Part shown: one piece after another, positions 23,926-32,903 of the stretch
Position numbering within the stretch: position 1 is the stretch's first letter
How the letters are laid out: each line of letters starts with the position of its first letter
Source of the DNA: Flagellimonas oceanensis
Lineage (GTDB): Bacteria > Bacteroidota > Bacteroidia > Flavobacteriales > Flavobacteriaceae
Length of the DNA: 64,000 nucleotides
NCBI RefSeq assembly: GCF_003992595.1
Contig: NZ_RZNA01000049.1
Location: 124,001-188,000, forward strand
Reading direction: 5' to 3'
Position numbers and translations under genes: made by a program
The notes under the pieces: generated by a model
What the model was told of the DNA's origin: nothing
The model's database searches: none
The model's input: the letters and a program-made list of their open reading frames with translations, nothing else

Positions 23926-25485
23926 TCAATGTTCTAAATGAAACACTTGATGCCCGAAATATTTTCTAAAACTTTCAGGATTGTCCAAGGTTTCCTTTTC
24001 CGCAATGAGTTTAACGTTAATATTGTTGTTTCTGGCCTTGATTGAGAATTCATCAAGATATTCCAGGATATCATAGTCCAATACCTTGGTCTTTCTAAAA
24101 TCCAGTTCCAAAAAGGAGTTTCTTTCCAGGGCATCCAACTCCTTCATTATGGGTCCTTTGTTGATAAATGTTACTTCCTCGGCAAAATTGATATGAAAAA
24201 GATTTTTCTTTCCCTTGTATTCTTTAATCAACATATGGTGAGAATTGTAATAAGACTTTAAAAGAACCACTATCAAACCCACTGTCAACCCTATCACGAT
24301 TCCTTTCAATAGGTCTGTAGCGACAATCCCTACAACGGTTACTATAAAGGGAATAAATTGGGCTTTACCCAATTTATACATCTGAACAAAGGATTTTGGC
24401 TTGGCGAGTTTGTATCCAATTACCAATAGAACACTGGCCAAAACTGCTTGTGGAATAAGATTGAGTAGTCCTGGGATCGCTACAATACTCAGCAAGATCA
24501 AAAAACCGTGCAATATCGCCGATAATTTGGTCACGGCACCACTCATAACATTGGCGGAGCTACGCACGACAACCTGGGTAATCGGTATTCCTCCAATCAG
24601 ACCAGACACACTGTTTCCTATCCCTTGGACAATAAGTTCCCTGTTCGTCGGAGTCTGTCGTTTTTGAGGGTCAAGTTTATCAGTTGCCTCCACACTCAAT
24701 AATGTTTCCAAGCTGGCAACAATGGCTATGGTAAAAGCGGTAATATAAACTGAACCATTGGCAAGGGATGAAAAGTCCGGTAAGGTAAACTGACCCAAAA
24801 AGGATGGCACATCCTCAGGAACCGGAACATTTACCAATTGACTCGTCTCCAAGGCAAAAAAGCCGTTTGACCCCATGGTAACATAGATAAGAATTCCAAC
24901 TATTACCGCGATCAAAGGTGCTGGCACAAGTTTGAAAATTTTATTTCGTTTGGTCAAAAAGCCGTCCCAGACCATTAGTATACCCAAAGAAATACAGGTT
25001 ATCAGTATAGCTCCTGGAGTAATATGATCATGCAATCCACTCAAATCAATACGATCTGTGTTTACATTACCGGTAAATCCAAATGCAAGGGGTATTTGTT
25101 GTATAAAAATCATGATTCCTATGGCGCTGAGCATCCCCTTAATGACAGCTGAGGGAAAATAGTAACCGATAACACCTGCTCGGAATATTCCCAATAAAAT
25201 TTGGATGATTCCAGCTAAAATCACGGAGGTAAGAAAAAGTTCATAGCTCCCCAGCTCTGTAATGGCATTTAGAACTATCACAACAAGGCCTGCTGCAGGG
25301 CCGCTTACCCCAATTGAGGAACCTGATAGATAGCCCACCAATATTCCCCCTATCAATCCAGCGATAAGACCGGCAAAGGGAGGGGCTCCACTAGCAAGGG
25401 CCACCCCAAGGCATAAAGGAAGCGCAACAAAGAAAACGACTAAGCTCGCTGGAAAATCTCTTTTCCAATGACTGAATAATTTCAT
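23926..25485 (-). CDS. SulP family inorganic anion transporter with STAS domain
   Basis: 519 residues. An N-terminal transmembrane domain of many helices carries the SulP signature (ASLVVFFVALPLCLGVALASGAPPFAG; GSSIGVSGPAAGLVV). A C-terminal STAS domain follows (about 430-519: NKGPIMKELDALERNSFLELDFRKTKVLDYDILEYL). The frame opens upstream to 25593, but MKLFSHWKRDFPAS at 25485 is the normal SulP start. The transported ion is probably bicarbonate, judging by the carbonic anhydrase next to it, though sulfate remains possible. Confidence 0.93.
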   Translation of the reverse strand: MKLFSHWKRDFPASLVVFFVALPLCLGVALASGAPPFAGLIAGLIGGILVGYLSGSSIGVSGPAAGLVVIVLNAITELGSYELFLTSVILAGIIQILLGIFRAGVIGYYFPSAVIKGMLSAIGIMIFIQQIPLAFGFTGNVNTDRIDLSGLHDHITPGAILITCISLGILMVWDGFLTKRNKIFKLVPAPLIAVIVGILIYVTMGSNGFFALETSQLVNVPVPEDVPSFLGQFTLPDFSSLANGSVYITAFTIAIVASLETLLSVEATDKLDPQKRQTPTNRELIVQGIGNSVSGLIGGIPITQVVVRSSANVMSGAVTKLSAILHGFLILLSIVAIPGLLNLIPQAVLASVLLVIGYKLAKPKSFVQMYKLGKAQFIPFIVTVVGIVATDLLKGIVIGLTVGLIVVLLKSYYNSHHMLIKEYKGKKNLFHINFAEEVTFINKGPIMKELDALERNSFLELDFRKTKVLDYDILEYLDEFSIKARNNNINVKLIAEKETLDNPESFRKYFGHQVFHLEH

Positions 25486-25625
25486 GAATATGTAATTAGT
25501 AATATTTTGAATTGGGCCAGCCCGAAAAATACATGGATGGCAAAGCGCAAAAGATTTGTTCAAATAGATGCCAAGGACAAACCTTGATATCAATTTTTGT
25601 TAAGGTTAAGAGGTATATCTGTATG

Positions 25626-25940
25626 TTATACCAGATGTTCCGGAGGAGGAGTGGGCTGGGAAATTCCAATCAATTGGATGATGGAAATTAGGTAGGTATG
25701 TGAAGAGGCCAACTCTTCGAATATGACCTCCGTTATAAATAAAGAATGTTCTTCAATAATTCCTAACTCAACGATATCTTCATCAAAGGATGATTCGGAA
25801 TCATTTTGATTGTCATAACCCTCCAATTCAAAAACAATGGCTGAATCATCCAAATAATTTATTATCAGTTCATGAACTAGACCTGACATAAAAACAAGGA
25901 CTAAAAAGCTTGATATAGTATGCTTTATCTTGATTATCAA
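25626..25940 (-). CDS. Small hypothetical protein, possibly exported
   Basis: 104 residues. A basic N-terminus and a hydrophobic helix (SSFLVLVFMSGLVHELI) precede a very acidic middle (NQNDSESSFDEDIVE) and a proline-rich end (QPTPPPEHLV). I do not recognise the family. It precedes the SulP gene by 140 bp on the same strand. It could be an accessory of that pair, but nothing in the sequence proves it. Confidence 0.5.
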   Translation of the reverse strand: MIIKIKHTISSFLVLVFMSGLVHELIINYLDDSAIVFELEGYDNQNDSESSFDEDIVELGIIEEHSLFITEVIFEELASSHTYLISIIQLIGISQPTPPPEHLV

Positions 25941-26137
25941 TTATTAAACATATTTACGTATTTGATCAATTATTGACAACAAAATTATGCTTATTAAAAA
26001 AATACTATATTAAAATAGTGTTAAATGGATATGTGATTAAATATTTGATAATAATAAAACTACCCATTGAAAGTTCCCTAAAATTTAACATCCATAGCAT
26101 TTGGATTCTGATGATTTCATTTTTAGGAACCCTATAA

Positions 26138-27040
26138 TTATTTCTCGAGGGTAAACCAATAGCTAATACCTAGGGACCAATAAAATACGTTCTTCAGGTC
26201 TTCTTCATATACAGCATCATCTGTTGTCAAGGTAGCACTGGTCTGTGGAAATGCCCAACTGGGCGTAAAGGATAGTATAAACTGATCAAAATGATACTGC
26301 ATTGGCAAACTCAATTCCATATTGAGGACATTGAATTCCGATGCTTCCGAAATTTGAACTGTGGTCACTTCGGTTCCTGGGTCCGTGGAGCCACCTTGTC
26401 CACTACCCTGACCCCCATTGCCCGTTTTTCTATTGCCCAATCTACTGGTGGTATAATATTCCTCATAAAAATATTGAGAGCCCGCAAAGACAGAAAATCT
26501 GGGGGCAACTAGCAGATGCCGATCCATTGCATAAAATGTTCTGTCCAAAATGGTCCCAAGAAATATATCGGGGGAACTGTTCTTGTTAAAATAAGAACTG
26601 GCATACAAGGATATTTCGGCAAGCTTAAAATCATAGCTGACCAAGCCTGTAAGGTCTGCCACCACTTCCGATTGCACATTGTAACTGGCATCATTATAGA
26701 AATAGGCCGTTCCGGAAACTCCACCGCTCCAACGCTCGGAATTGAACAAATACCCCCCGGTAAGATAAAAAAGGTCCACTCGCTGTTCCTCTGAACTGGT
26801 CAGATATGAGACCGTGGCATCGAAAAATAAACCGGATTTTTCATAATAGCCTACGGATGGTAAGAGGTATGGGGCCGCAATAGAGTCTCTCCTTCCCATG
26901 AAAATGGCATCGTTCATATAGCTCAGGTCCATTAAGAAATAAGAATCCCCATTATTGGATTGTCCTTTTTCTGTCTTTTGGGAGAAAACATCCATAACGA
27001 CCAACATCAAAATCGAACCTATGAGAAAACAACGTTTCAT
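26138..27040 (-). CDS. Secreted outer-membrane beta-barrel-like protein
   Basis: 300 residues with a signal peptide (MKRCFLIGSILMLVVMDVFS, cleaved near SQK). The rest shows alternating hydrophobic/aromatic strands typical of outer-membrane barrels (SGLFFDATVSYLTSSEE, ISLYASSYFNKN) and ends in a barrel-type strand (VFYWSLGISYWFTLEK). A Gly/Gln-rich loop (TGNGGQGSGQGGSTDPG) near residue 205 is probably surface-exposed. I do not recognise the specific family. It is first in a minus-strand run of exported proteins, possibly linked to the two-component system at 29.9-31.9 kb. Confidence 0.7.
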   Translation of the reverse strand: MKRCFLIGSILMLVVMDVFSQKTEKGQSNNGDSYFLMDLSYMNDAIFMGRRDSIAAPYLLPSVGYYEKSGLFFDATVSYLTSSEEQRVDLFYLTGGYLFNSERWSGGVSGTAYFYNDASYNVQSEVVADLTGLVSYDFKLAEISLYASSYFNKNSSPDIFLGTILDRTFYAMDRHLLVAPRFSVFAGSQYFYEEYYTTSRLGNRKTGNGGQGSGQGGSTDPGTEVTTVQISEASEFNVLNMELSLPMQYHFDQFILSFTPSWAFPQTSATLTTDDAVYEEDLKNVFYWSLGISYWFTLEK

Positions 27041-27111
27041 GATGTACTATTTACAAAAGAACTAGGGGCTTTGCCTCTGAAATTTAAAGCAAAGCCCTGT
27101 ATTCAAATCCA

Positions 27112-27792
27112 TTAGTTTATGGCTCCCTTTTTCTTAAGAGCACCTTTATCCATGGATTTTTTTGACTTCATGTTCTTCATGGCCTTCATGTTTTTTTGCA
27201 ACATCATTTTACGATGTTTGTACATGTTAGTGAATTTCTCACCGGCCAGGTTCAAACATTCCCCATCCTGAAGCCTTAACTGCTGACGATCTTGATTCAT
27301 GTAGGTTCCATCAGGGTTGATGGCCATTCCATTGGCAAGTTCAAGTCGTTGCTGCAATCTGTTTTGTGATTGTGTCCTGATTTGATAGACATCACCATCA
27401 ATAAGCATCAATTGATACCTGTTTTGGTTACGTTGTTGAATCTGCACATCGGTAAGCCCGTTGTCAGATTGCATCATTTTGTAACGGTACTGATACTCAT
27501 TACGGTACTTGACCCCATCATTATCCAAACATTCGCCATCTTTTAACCTGAGCCTGTCACGATCTCGGGTAAAAAAAGTTCCATTTGGATTCACTACCGT
27601 TCCATCGTTCAGCGTAATGGGATCTTGCAAACGAATTTGGTCTCGATCGCGAATTTGAAGTACATCGCCATCGACCAGCATTAAACGGTCTCGGTCTTGG
27701 TCGGGATCTTGGACTCTGTCCCTATCCCTGTCCTGTGCCATCAGTGTCACTGTTCCAAGAACAACGAACACCAATGTTAACATTTTTTTCAT
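27112..27792 (-). CDS. Exported DUF6799 repeat protein, Asp/Arg-rich
   Basis: 226 residues, signal peptide MKKMLTLVFVVLGTVTLMAQ. Two DUF6799-type repeats follow (about 30-100 and 120-190). Each contains MLxDGDVxQIR, then LxNGxxxNPDGTxxxxDRxxLRLxDGECL. The mature N-terminus is a run of Asp-Arg dipeptides (DRDRDRVQDPDQDRDR) and the tail is very basic, with KNMKAMKNMKSKKSM. Function unknown. The repeat spacing suggests an internal duplication. ATG 27792 is chosen over 27822 because it begins the signal peptide. Confidence 0.8.
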   Translation of the reverse strand: MKKMLTLVFVVLGTVTLMAQDRDRDRVQDPDQDRDRLMLVDGDVLQIRDRDQIRLQDPITLNDGTVVNPNGTFFTRDRDRLRLKDGECLDNDGVKYRNEYQYRYKMMQSDNGLTDVQIQQRNQNRYQLMLIDGDVYQIRTQSQNRLQQRLELANGMAINPDGTYMNQDRQQLRLQDGECLNLAGEKFTNMYKHRKMMLQKNMKAMKNMKSKKSMDKGALKKKGAIN

Positions 27793-27902
27793 GGTACTCG
27801 TTTTAAAAATTACAGAGAACAAGGTAGAGCCAAGGTTCAGTCAATCCTATGACTTGGGTCATCAACCAAATGAAAGACAGAAATATAGAATCAATCTAAA
27901 TG

Positions 27903-28667
27903 CTATCCACGCACTACATAATTGATTGTGTCCACACCCGTGTTACCCGTTGTGGAATTATAGGCATAGATTGTAATTTGATAATAACCTGCTTCGGAAA
28001 TGTCCAGAGTACCTGTGAATGTGTTTTGGGATGGATTGACCAATGAGATTTCCCCGAAGGCCTCTCCATCCTTATGAACAATGGCCTTTACTTCCATAAG
28101 ATTGGAATCCCAGATACCATCTTTCTGAATCGGGCAACCGCACATCATCACAATATTGGCCTCAATGGACAAGCCTGATTCGGTTAAGGATTCCAAAGCA
28201 ATATATTGATGGGTGTTGGGTTTTAATATATCAACCACAAAACCGGGAATCTCCACCACTACCCCATCTCCCAGTATATCTTTCCCCGGGATCAACCAAA
28301 GTTCGATACTGGCCTGAATCTGGGCATTTTTCTTATTTATCGGGGAAAGTACCTCCACACGGACAAAAGTAGGCTTAGCGATGTCCACAATGGCCAAAAA
28401 ACCAGCGGTTTTATCATCGGAAAGTTGGGTGTAGCGCTCGTGGGCGCTTTTCATGATCAAATCCGTATTTCCGGTTGAGCCAGTGGTATTTCCTTCGGCC
28501 AAAATTTCACCATTGACGGTATTGCGGACAATGACATGCGCTCCGCCGATGGAACTTCCCACAAACTTGGCATCTTTTGCCTTTGCCCGAACCATGAGTT
28601 TGGTCTCGGTGGCAAATGCGTTCATACAAATGGATAATAAAGCTAGGAGGAGGATTGATTTTTTCAT
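27903..28667 (-). CDS. Hypothetical secreted protein with Ig-like features
   Basis: 254 residues, signal peptide MKKSILLLALLSICMNAFA. The body is beta-rich. It opens with a carboxypeptidase-regulatory-like stretch (GGAHVIVRNTVNGEILAEGNTTGSTG), has a CGCPIQKDGIW segment near residue 178, and ends in an Ig-like strand set (GTLDISEAGYYQITIYAYNS). I do not recognise a named family. It lies in the minus-strand run between the DUF6799 protein and the next hypothetical gene. Confidence 0.65.
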   Translation of the reverse strand: MKKSILLLALLSICMNAFATETKLMVRAKAKDAKFVGSSIGGAHVIVRNTVNGEILAEGNTTGSTGNTDLIMKSAHERYTQLSDDKTAGFLAIVDIAKPTFVRVEVLSPINKKNAQIQASIELWLIPGKDILGDGVVVEIPGFVVDILKPNTHQYIALESLTESGLSIEANIVMMCGCPIQKDGIWDSNLMEVKAIVHKDGEAFGEISLVNPSQNTFTGTLDISEAGYYQITIYAYNSTTGNTGVDTINYVVRG

Positions 28668-28734
28668 TGAGTCTATTTTTCAACCTTAAAGTTACTGCTT
28701 TTAGGATGTTTACTAAATGAGAGAGGCGTTTAAT

Positions 28735-29466
28735 TTACGGGGTTTCTCTTTCCATGATCATTTTCCTGCCTTTCATATCGATTATATGTCTTAGGAGCTT
28801 TCTCGAGTTTTTACTTATATAATAGGTGTTGAGTACCTGGTTGTCACTAATATCATCGGTCACTTCCACTTTCCATACATCCACAGTATTTCCCTTAAAC
28901 TTCATCTTATGGGACGTCACTTGGTTTATGGATACGGACAATTCCCCAATTTTAGCATTTGGATTGTAATCAAAGATGGAAATAGCAGCGCTAAAATCAT
29001 CTTCAAAAGGAAGCCATCGAATCAATTGAGGGTAGCTACTGCTATCAAAAATCGATGCTGGCAAACTTTCATTGATAATTGTTTTTTCCTCACTCTTCTT
29101 ATCAAAATAATAACCTGTCAACCGATCTCCATATTTCAGTACCATATCCCTATTTTGATTGTAGGAAGAATGATAAATCGGAGCAAAATCCTTTCTTTGA
29201 ACAATAGTCGTATCCACCCAAGGAGTCGTGGCGTTTGGGATGTTCACATTGACCACAAAGCTAATTTCATCATCTTTCACCATGATTTGGGTATCAACTT
29301 TCCCCACTGAACGCTTTATGGAATCCTGGACCATATACCAATCCAAGGTATACGCTTCATCTGTTATGGCATTTTTTTCTAAGGGGTCACTTTCCGGGGT
29401 AAGGATTTCTTGTCCATAGGTAGTTGTGGCTAAGACACCGAGGATTGTTGCGATATTTTTTTTCAT
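28735..29466 (-). CDS. Secreted hypothetical protein (DUF3108-like lipid/beta-fold)
   Basis: 243 residues, signal peptide MKKNIATILGVLATTTYGQ. The middle and end show the beta-rich pattern of DUF3108-like periplasmic proteins (RLTGYYFDKKSEEKTIINESLP, VWKVEVTDDISDNQVLNTYYISKNSRKLLRHIID). A lipid- or saccharide-binding role is possible, but the assignment is by general look only. It is downstream of, and separated from, the two-component genes. Confidence 0.6.
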   Translation of the reverse strand: MKKNIATILGVLATTTYGQEILTPESDPLEKNAITDEAYTLDWYMVQDSIKRSVGKVDTQIMVKDDEISFVVNVNIPNATTPWVDTTIVQRKDFAPIYHSSYNQNRDMVLKYGDRLTGYYFDKKSEEKTIINESLPASIFDSSSYPQLIRWLPFEDDFSAAISIFDYNPNAKIGELSVSINQVTSHKMKFKGNTVDVWKVEVTDDISDNQVLNTYYISKNSRKLLRHIIDMKGRKMIMERETP

Positions 29467-29632
29467 GAAAATAAATTGAGATTGTTAAGCACTTTCTCCA
29501 TATCGAGAAACATTCGGAATAACAGTCGTATGGTTTATACGATTGTTACATTTTTCTAATGGAAAGTACCTTAACCTTTGAATTTTTGGAAGGTGTAATT
29601 GGTGTTAATGGAAGGGTTTGAATACACCTATT

Positions 29633-29860
29633 TTATGGCTTAAGCTTTTTCAATTCAATATCTGCGGCCTCAATCAGACTCTTGAAGTAATCGATTTCCT
29701 CCTTGGGAGAAGATTGTGTCAAATGATATTGTGAGCTTTCAATAAGTCTTTGACAATAGGAAATCTGTTCTTGCACGGGGCATTCACAAATCGTTTGACC
29801 ATACAACTGGTCCAATTGATGCAAAGAGGGCTTGGGGGAATTTTTAAAAAACTTGAACAT
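29633..29860 (-). CDS. Small hypothetical protein, helical
   Basis: 75 residues from MFKFFKNSPKP. It is mostly amphipathic helix (LDQLYGQTICECPVQEQISYCQRLIESSQYHL, EEIDYFKSLIEAADIELKKL) with three cysteines. The frame runs upstream to an ATG at 29923 that overlaps the response-regulator stop. That longer version adds a hydrophobic stretch and cannot be ruled out. Position just after the response regulator suggests the same transcript. Confidence 0.5.
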   Translation of the reverse strand: MFKFFKNSPKPSLHQLDQLYGQTICECPVQEQISYCQRLIESSQYHLTQSSPKEEIDYFKSLIEAADIELKKLKP

Positions 29861-29909
29861 AAACTGAATTTCACAAAAAAAGGCCACAAAAATCAAGCCA
29901 GACCCTGCT

Positions 29910-30611
29910 CTATTCTCCTTCAATCCGAAGCATAAATCCTCGACGGCTTACGTTGACGATACTTAATTTCGGGTCTTGGGACAGGTGTTTCCGTAGATGG
30001 GAGATGAAAACATTAAGGCTCTTTTTGTTGAAATAATCGTTCTTGTCCCAAACAGTGGTCAGGATTTCCTTGTGGGTGCACAGATGGTTTTTGTTTTTGG
30101 CCAATAGCGCCAACAAATCAAACTCCTTACCTGTCAATTTTATCGGTTTTCCTTGATAGCTGAGTTCAAAATTATCCATGTTCAACACATAATCCCCGAT
30201 TTCATATTGTGAGACCTGAACCTCTTGTTCCGTATCACTGACCAATCTGGCCAGTAAGGCATTGATGCGAACCACAAGTTCTTCCTCATCTATTGGTTTT
30301 TTCAGATAGTCGACCGCACCCAAAGAGAAACCTTTCAAAACATCTATTTTAAGGGAGCGTGCCGTTAAAAAGATGAAGGGCAGCTCCGGATTGATACTTT
30401 TGATCTTCTGCGACAGTTCAAACCCGTCCATATCTGGTAGCATTACATCCAAAATAGCCAGGTCAAATACATTGGTCTTTGTTTTCAACATAGCTTCGGA
30501 TGCATCCTTGGCCCAGGTAACAGCAAAATCCTTCATCCCAAGGTATTCGGAGAGCAAATACCCAAGTGAATTATCATCCTCTACCAAAAGTAACTTGTAT
30601 GTTTTATCCAT
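29910..30611 (-). CDS. OmpR-family response regulator
   Basis: 233 residues. The receiver domain (1-120) has the acidic pair EDD, the phospho-acceptor in LAILDVMLPDMDG and the K of KKPI. The winged-helix output domain (about 135-230) has KPIKLTGKEFDLLALLAKNKN and VFISHLRKHLSQDPKLSIVNVSRRGF. It is overlapped by 8 bp by the upstream sensor kinase, which is its partner. Neighbouring exported proteins downstream are candidate targets, by position only. Confidence 0.93.
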   Translation of the reverse strand: MDKTYKLLLVEDDNSLGYLLSEYLGMKDFAVTWAKDASEAMLKTKTNVFDLAILDVMLPDMDGFELSQKIKSINPELPFIFLTARSLKIDVLKGFSLGAVDYLKKPIDEEELVVRINALLARLVSDTEQEVQVSQYEIGDYVLNMDNFELSYQGKPIKLTGKEFDLLALLAKNKNHLCTHKEILTTVWDKNDYFNKKSLNVFISHLRKHLSQDPKLSIVNVSRRGFMLRIEGE

Positions 30612-31878
30612 GTTTTGTCAGTTTTAGGGATATGGTAAATGTGGTTCCTTCTCCCAATTTGCTTTCCACCGAAATTTTTCCACGGTGCATTTTAATGATT
30701 TTCTGCACATAGTAGAGCCCGAGTCCATAGCCCTTCACTTTGTGTACATCCCCGTTCTTGATTCTAAAATATTTTCTGAATATTTTGTTGATGTCCTCCT
30801 TTGCAATTCCCTGGCCATTGTCAGAAATAGTGATGAGCAACTTTCCCTTTTGGGTATATGCAGTTAGTTGGATCTTAGGGTCATCGGAATACTTTCTGGC
30901 ATTCTCCAAAAGATTACCTACCACATTCTCAAGATGGAACTGTTCCGCTCGAATGGTATATGGCCCCTCCCCCAATGTGTACTCAAACTCCATATCCTCA
31001 TGTTCTGCAAGTAGCGCAAACCCTTCACAGATGCGTACTAAATCTGGCCTGAAATCAATCTCCTTGAACTGTAGCAGTTTTTTTCCTGACTCCATACTAG
31101 CCAGTTCCAAGACCTTATCGATATGCTTTTTCAATCTGTCGGACTCCGTTCGGATCATATCCACCACAGCCTTTTTACTATCTGGAACATCGGCCTCCAA
31201 AATTTTACTGGCCAACCCAATGGAGAACACAGGGGTTTTGAGCTCATGGGTCAGGTTATTGATAAAATCATTGGTGGTGGTATTGATACTCCGTTGCAAA
31301 TAAAAGGAACGCAACACCCAAACAACAACGATGACAATCATCAAAAGAAACAATAGCCCTGGAACGATCAACCCTCGTATCTGGCTAAGAAAATATTTGT
31401 TGAGGTCCTCAAAACCTATTTCGAGAATTACATCCTTATCCAATAGTTCGGGCAAATATCCTTTGATTTGAATGGGGTATGTCAAATTATCATCCGCCTT
31501 GAGATGCGGTTTGATGGAGCTTAAATAGGTAACGGAATCCCTAGAATACAAAGTATAGGAAAAAGGGGCGTCGATACCGGATACGCTCAATTGATAAGAA
31601 ATATAGTCGTTCAAATAATACTGGGAGGCTCTTACCAGACTGTCCAGCCCTATGTTTACTTCCGAAGTATCCTTTTGGATGGCATTTCCAAGAGTGTAGG
31701 TCAGCGTATTCACTTCGGATAATTCGCTGTTGATATTCTCACGGGCCCTGTCCATTTTATCGGAGAATTGTGCTTTGGCGAGCCCCAAACCAACCCTCAA
31801 ATATTGGTACTGCACCACCAAAAGGCCCACAACGGCAACAACAAAAATCAGGACATACAGGTTTCTCTTGGTCAGCAT
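30604..31878 (-). CDS. Membrane sensor histidine kinase
   Basis: 424 residues. TM1 is at 6-24 and TM2 at about 170-192, with a periplasmic sensor domain between them that I do not recognise. The HisKA helix carries the phospho-accepting histidine (NNLTHELKTPVFSIGLASK). The ATPase domain has NLLENARKY (N box), ISDNGQGI (G1) and VKGYGLGLYYVQKI (G2). It overlaps the response regulator gene and is divergent from cpsB. Its signal is unknown. Confidence 0.93.
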   Translation of the reverse strand: MLTKRNLYVLIFVVAVVGLLVVQYQYLRVGLGLAKAQFSDKMDRARENINSELSEVNTLTYTLGNAIQKDTSEVNIGLDSLVRASQYYLNDYISYQLSVSGIDAPFSYTLYSRDSVTYLSSIKPHLKADDNLTYPIQIKGYLPELLDKDVILEIGFEDLNKYFLSQIRGLIVPGLLFLLMIVIVVVWVLRSFYLQRSINTTTNDFINNLTHELKTPVFSIGLASKILEADVPDSKKAVVDMIRTESDRLKKHIDKVLELASMESGKKLLQFKEIDFRPDLVRICEGFALLAEHEDMEFEYTLGEGPYTIRAEQFHLENVVGNLLENARKYSDDPKIQLTAYTQKGKLLITISDNGQGIAKEDINKIFRKYFRIKNGDVHKVKGYGLGLYYVQKIIKMHRGKISVESKLGEGTTFTISLKLTKHG

Positions 31879-32039
31879 ACCGCTAAATAAACAAAAATAT
31901 ACCAGCTATTTACCCAATGGTTAACCCTATTAATCTTTCATTAACCTTTTTGATCTTTCGTTAACCCCTACAAGCCAATTGAAGGTTTAACTTAGTACTT
32001 GAGTTTAGTTAAAAACATATACAAGTAGTGAATCCAATG

Positions 32040-32066
32040 AACCGGCTTTGATGAAGTCGGTTTTTT
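32040..32066 (+). terminator. Orphan Rho-independent terminator between the sensor kinase gene and cpsB
   Basis: Stem ACCGGCTT / AAGTCGGT (one G-U pair) with loop TGATG, followed by six T. It reads in the + direction, 90 bp before cpsB, yet no + strand gene lies upstream until 23 kb away. It should end a short transcript initiated around 31.9-32.0 kb, either a small RNA or an attenuated cpsB leader. Confidence 0.7.
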
Positions 32067-32154
32067 GTTTTTATAAATTCAGTATGCTGAATTTATCCTC
32101 ACTGCAATTGATTACGTCTGCATATCCATTATATTAGCACTCCAAATTTTAATC

Positions 32155-32898
32155 ATGTTCAGTTTTTTTCAAAAGAAAGAATACTTGGTGGACCATTTGC
32201 ATGGGTTGGTGGACATCCACAACCACATTCTTCCCGGTATAGATGATGGCGCTAAAACGGTCGATGATTCTTTGGAACTACTCAAAGGTTTTTCGGAGTT
32301 TGGAATGACCAACTTCATCTGCACTCCCCATATCATGCACAACCATTATAACAATACTCCAAACACTATCAATAAAGCTTATGACAAGCTTTCAAGGGAG
32401 TTGGACAAAAATGGTATGCAGGACACCAAAATACAATGTGCCGCCGAACACATGATCGATGACAATTTTGAGAACATTTTGGAGAACGAAAAAATAATGC
32501 CCTTGCAAAATGATTATCTTTTGGTTGAAATGTCTTTCCTACAACCTTCCTTGAATTTTGATGTTTCTATCGAAAAAATTGCACAACATAGATATTTTCC
32601 GATATTGGCCCATCCTGAGCGATACATGTACTACCATGGAAAATATGGGAAATACCCGTCCATGAAAACCAAAGGGATTTTATTCCAACTCAACTTACTA
32701 TCACTGACACCTGATTCATATGGCCCCGAAGTAGTGAAAATGGCGGACAAATTATTGGAAGACGGTTTGATAGATTTTGTTGGGACAGATGTTCATAACA
32801 AAAGGCAACTTGGTTTGCTGAAGGAAATCAAGGTTTCAAAAAAGTTATTGACCAGATTATACCCAGTCATCGAAAGAACCATTCAGTCTTTTTATTAA
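32155..32898 (+). CDS. cpsB: PHP-type tyrosine-protein phosphatase (CpsB/CapC family)
   Basis: 247 residues with the PHP metal-binding motifs: DIHNHILPGIDDGA, CTPHIMHNHY, HPERYMYY and FVGTDVHNKRQ. CpsB dephosphorylates the polymer-controlling tyrosine kinase, here the Wzc-like protein whose gene ends 5 bp away on the opposite strand. It sits at the left edge of the polysaccharide locus, with its own promoter region to the left. Confidence 0.92.
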   Translation: MFSFFQKKEYLVDHLHGLVDIHNHILPGIDDGAKTVDDSLELLKGFSEFGMTNFICTPHIMHNHYNNTPNTINKAYDKLSRELDKNGMQDTKIQCAAEHMIDDNFENILENEKIMPLQNDYLLVEMSFLQPSLNFDVSIEKIAQHRYFPILAHPERYMYYHGKYGKYPSMKTKGILFQLNLLSLTPDSYGPEVVKMADKLLEDGLIDFVGTDVHNKRQLGLLKEIKVSKKLLTRLYPVIERTIQSFY

Positions 32899-32903
32899 GC
32901 TAC

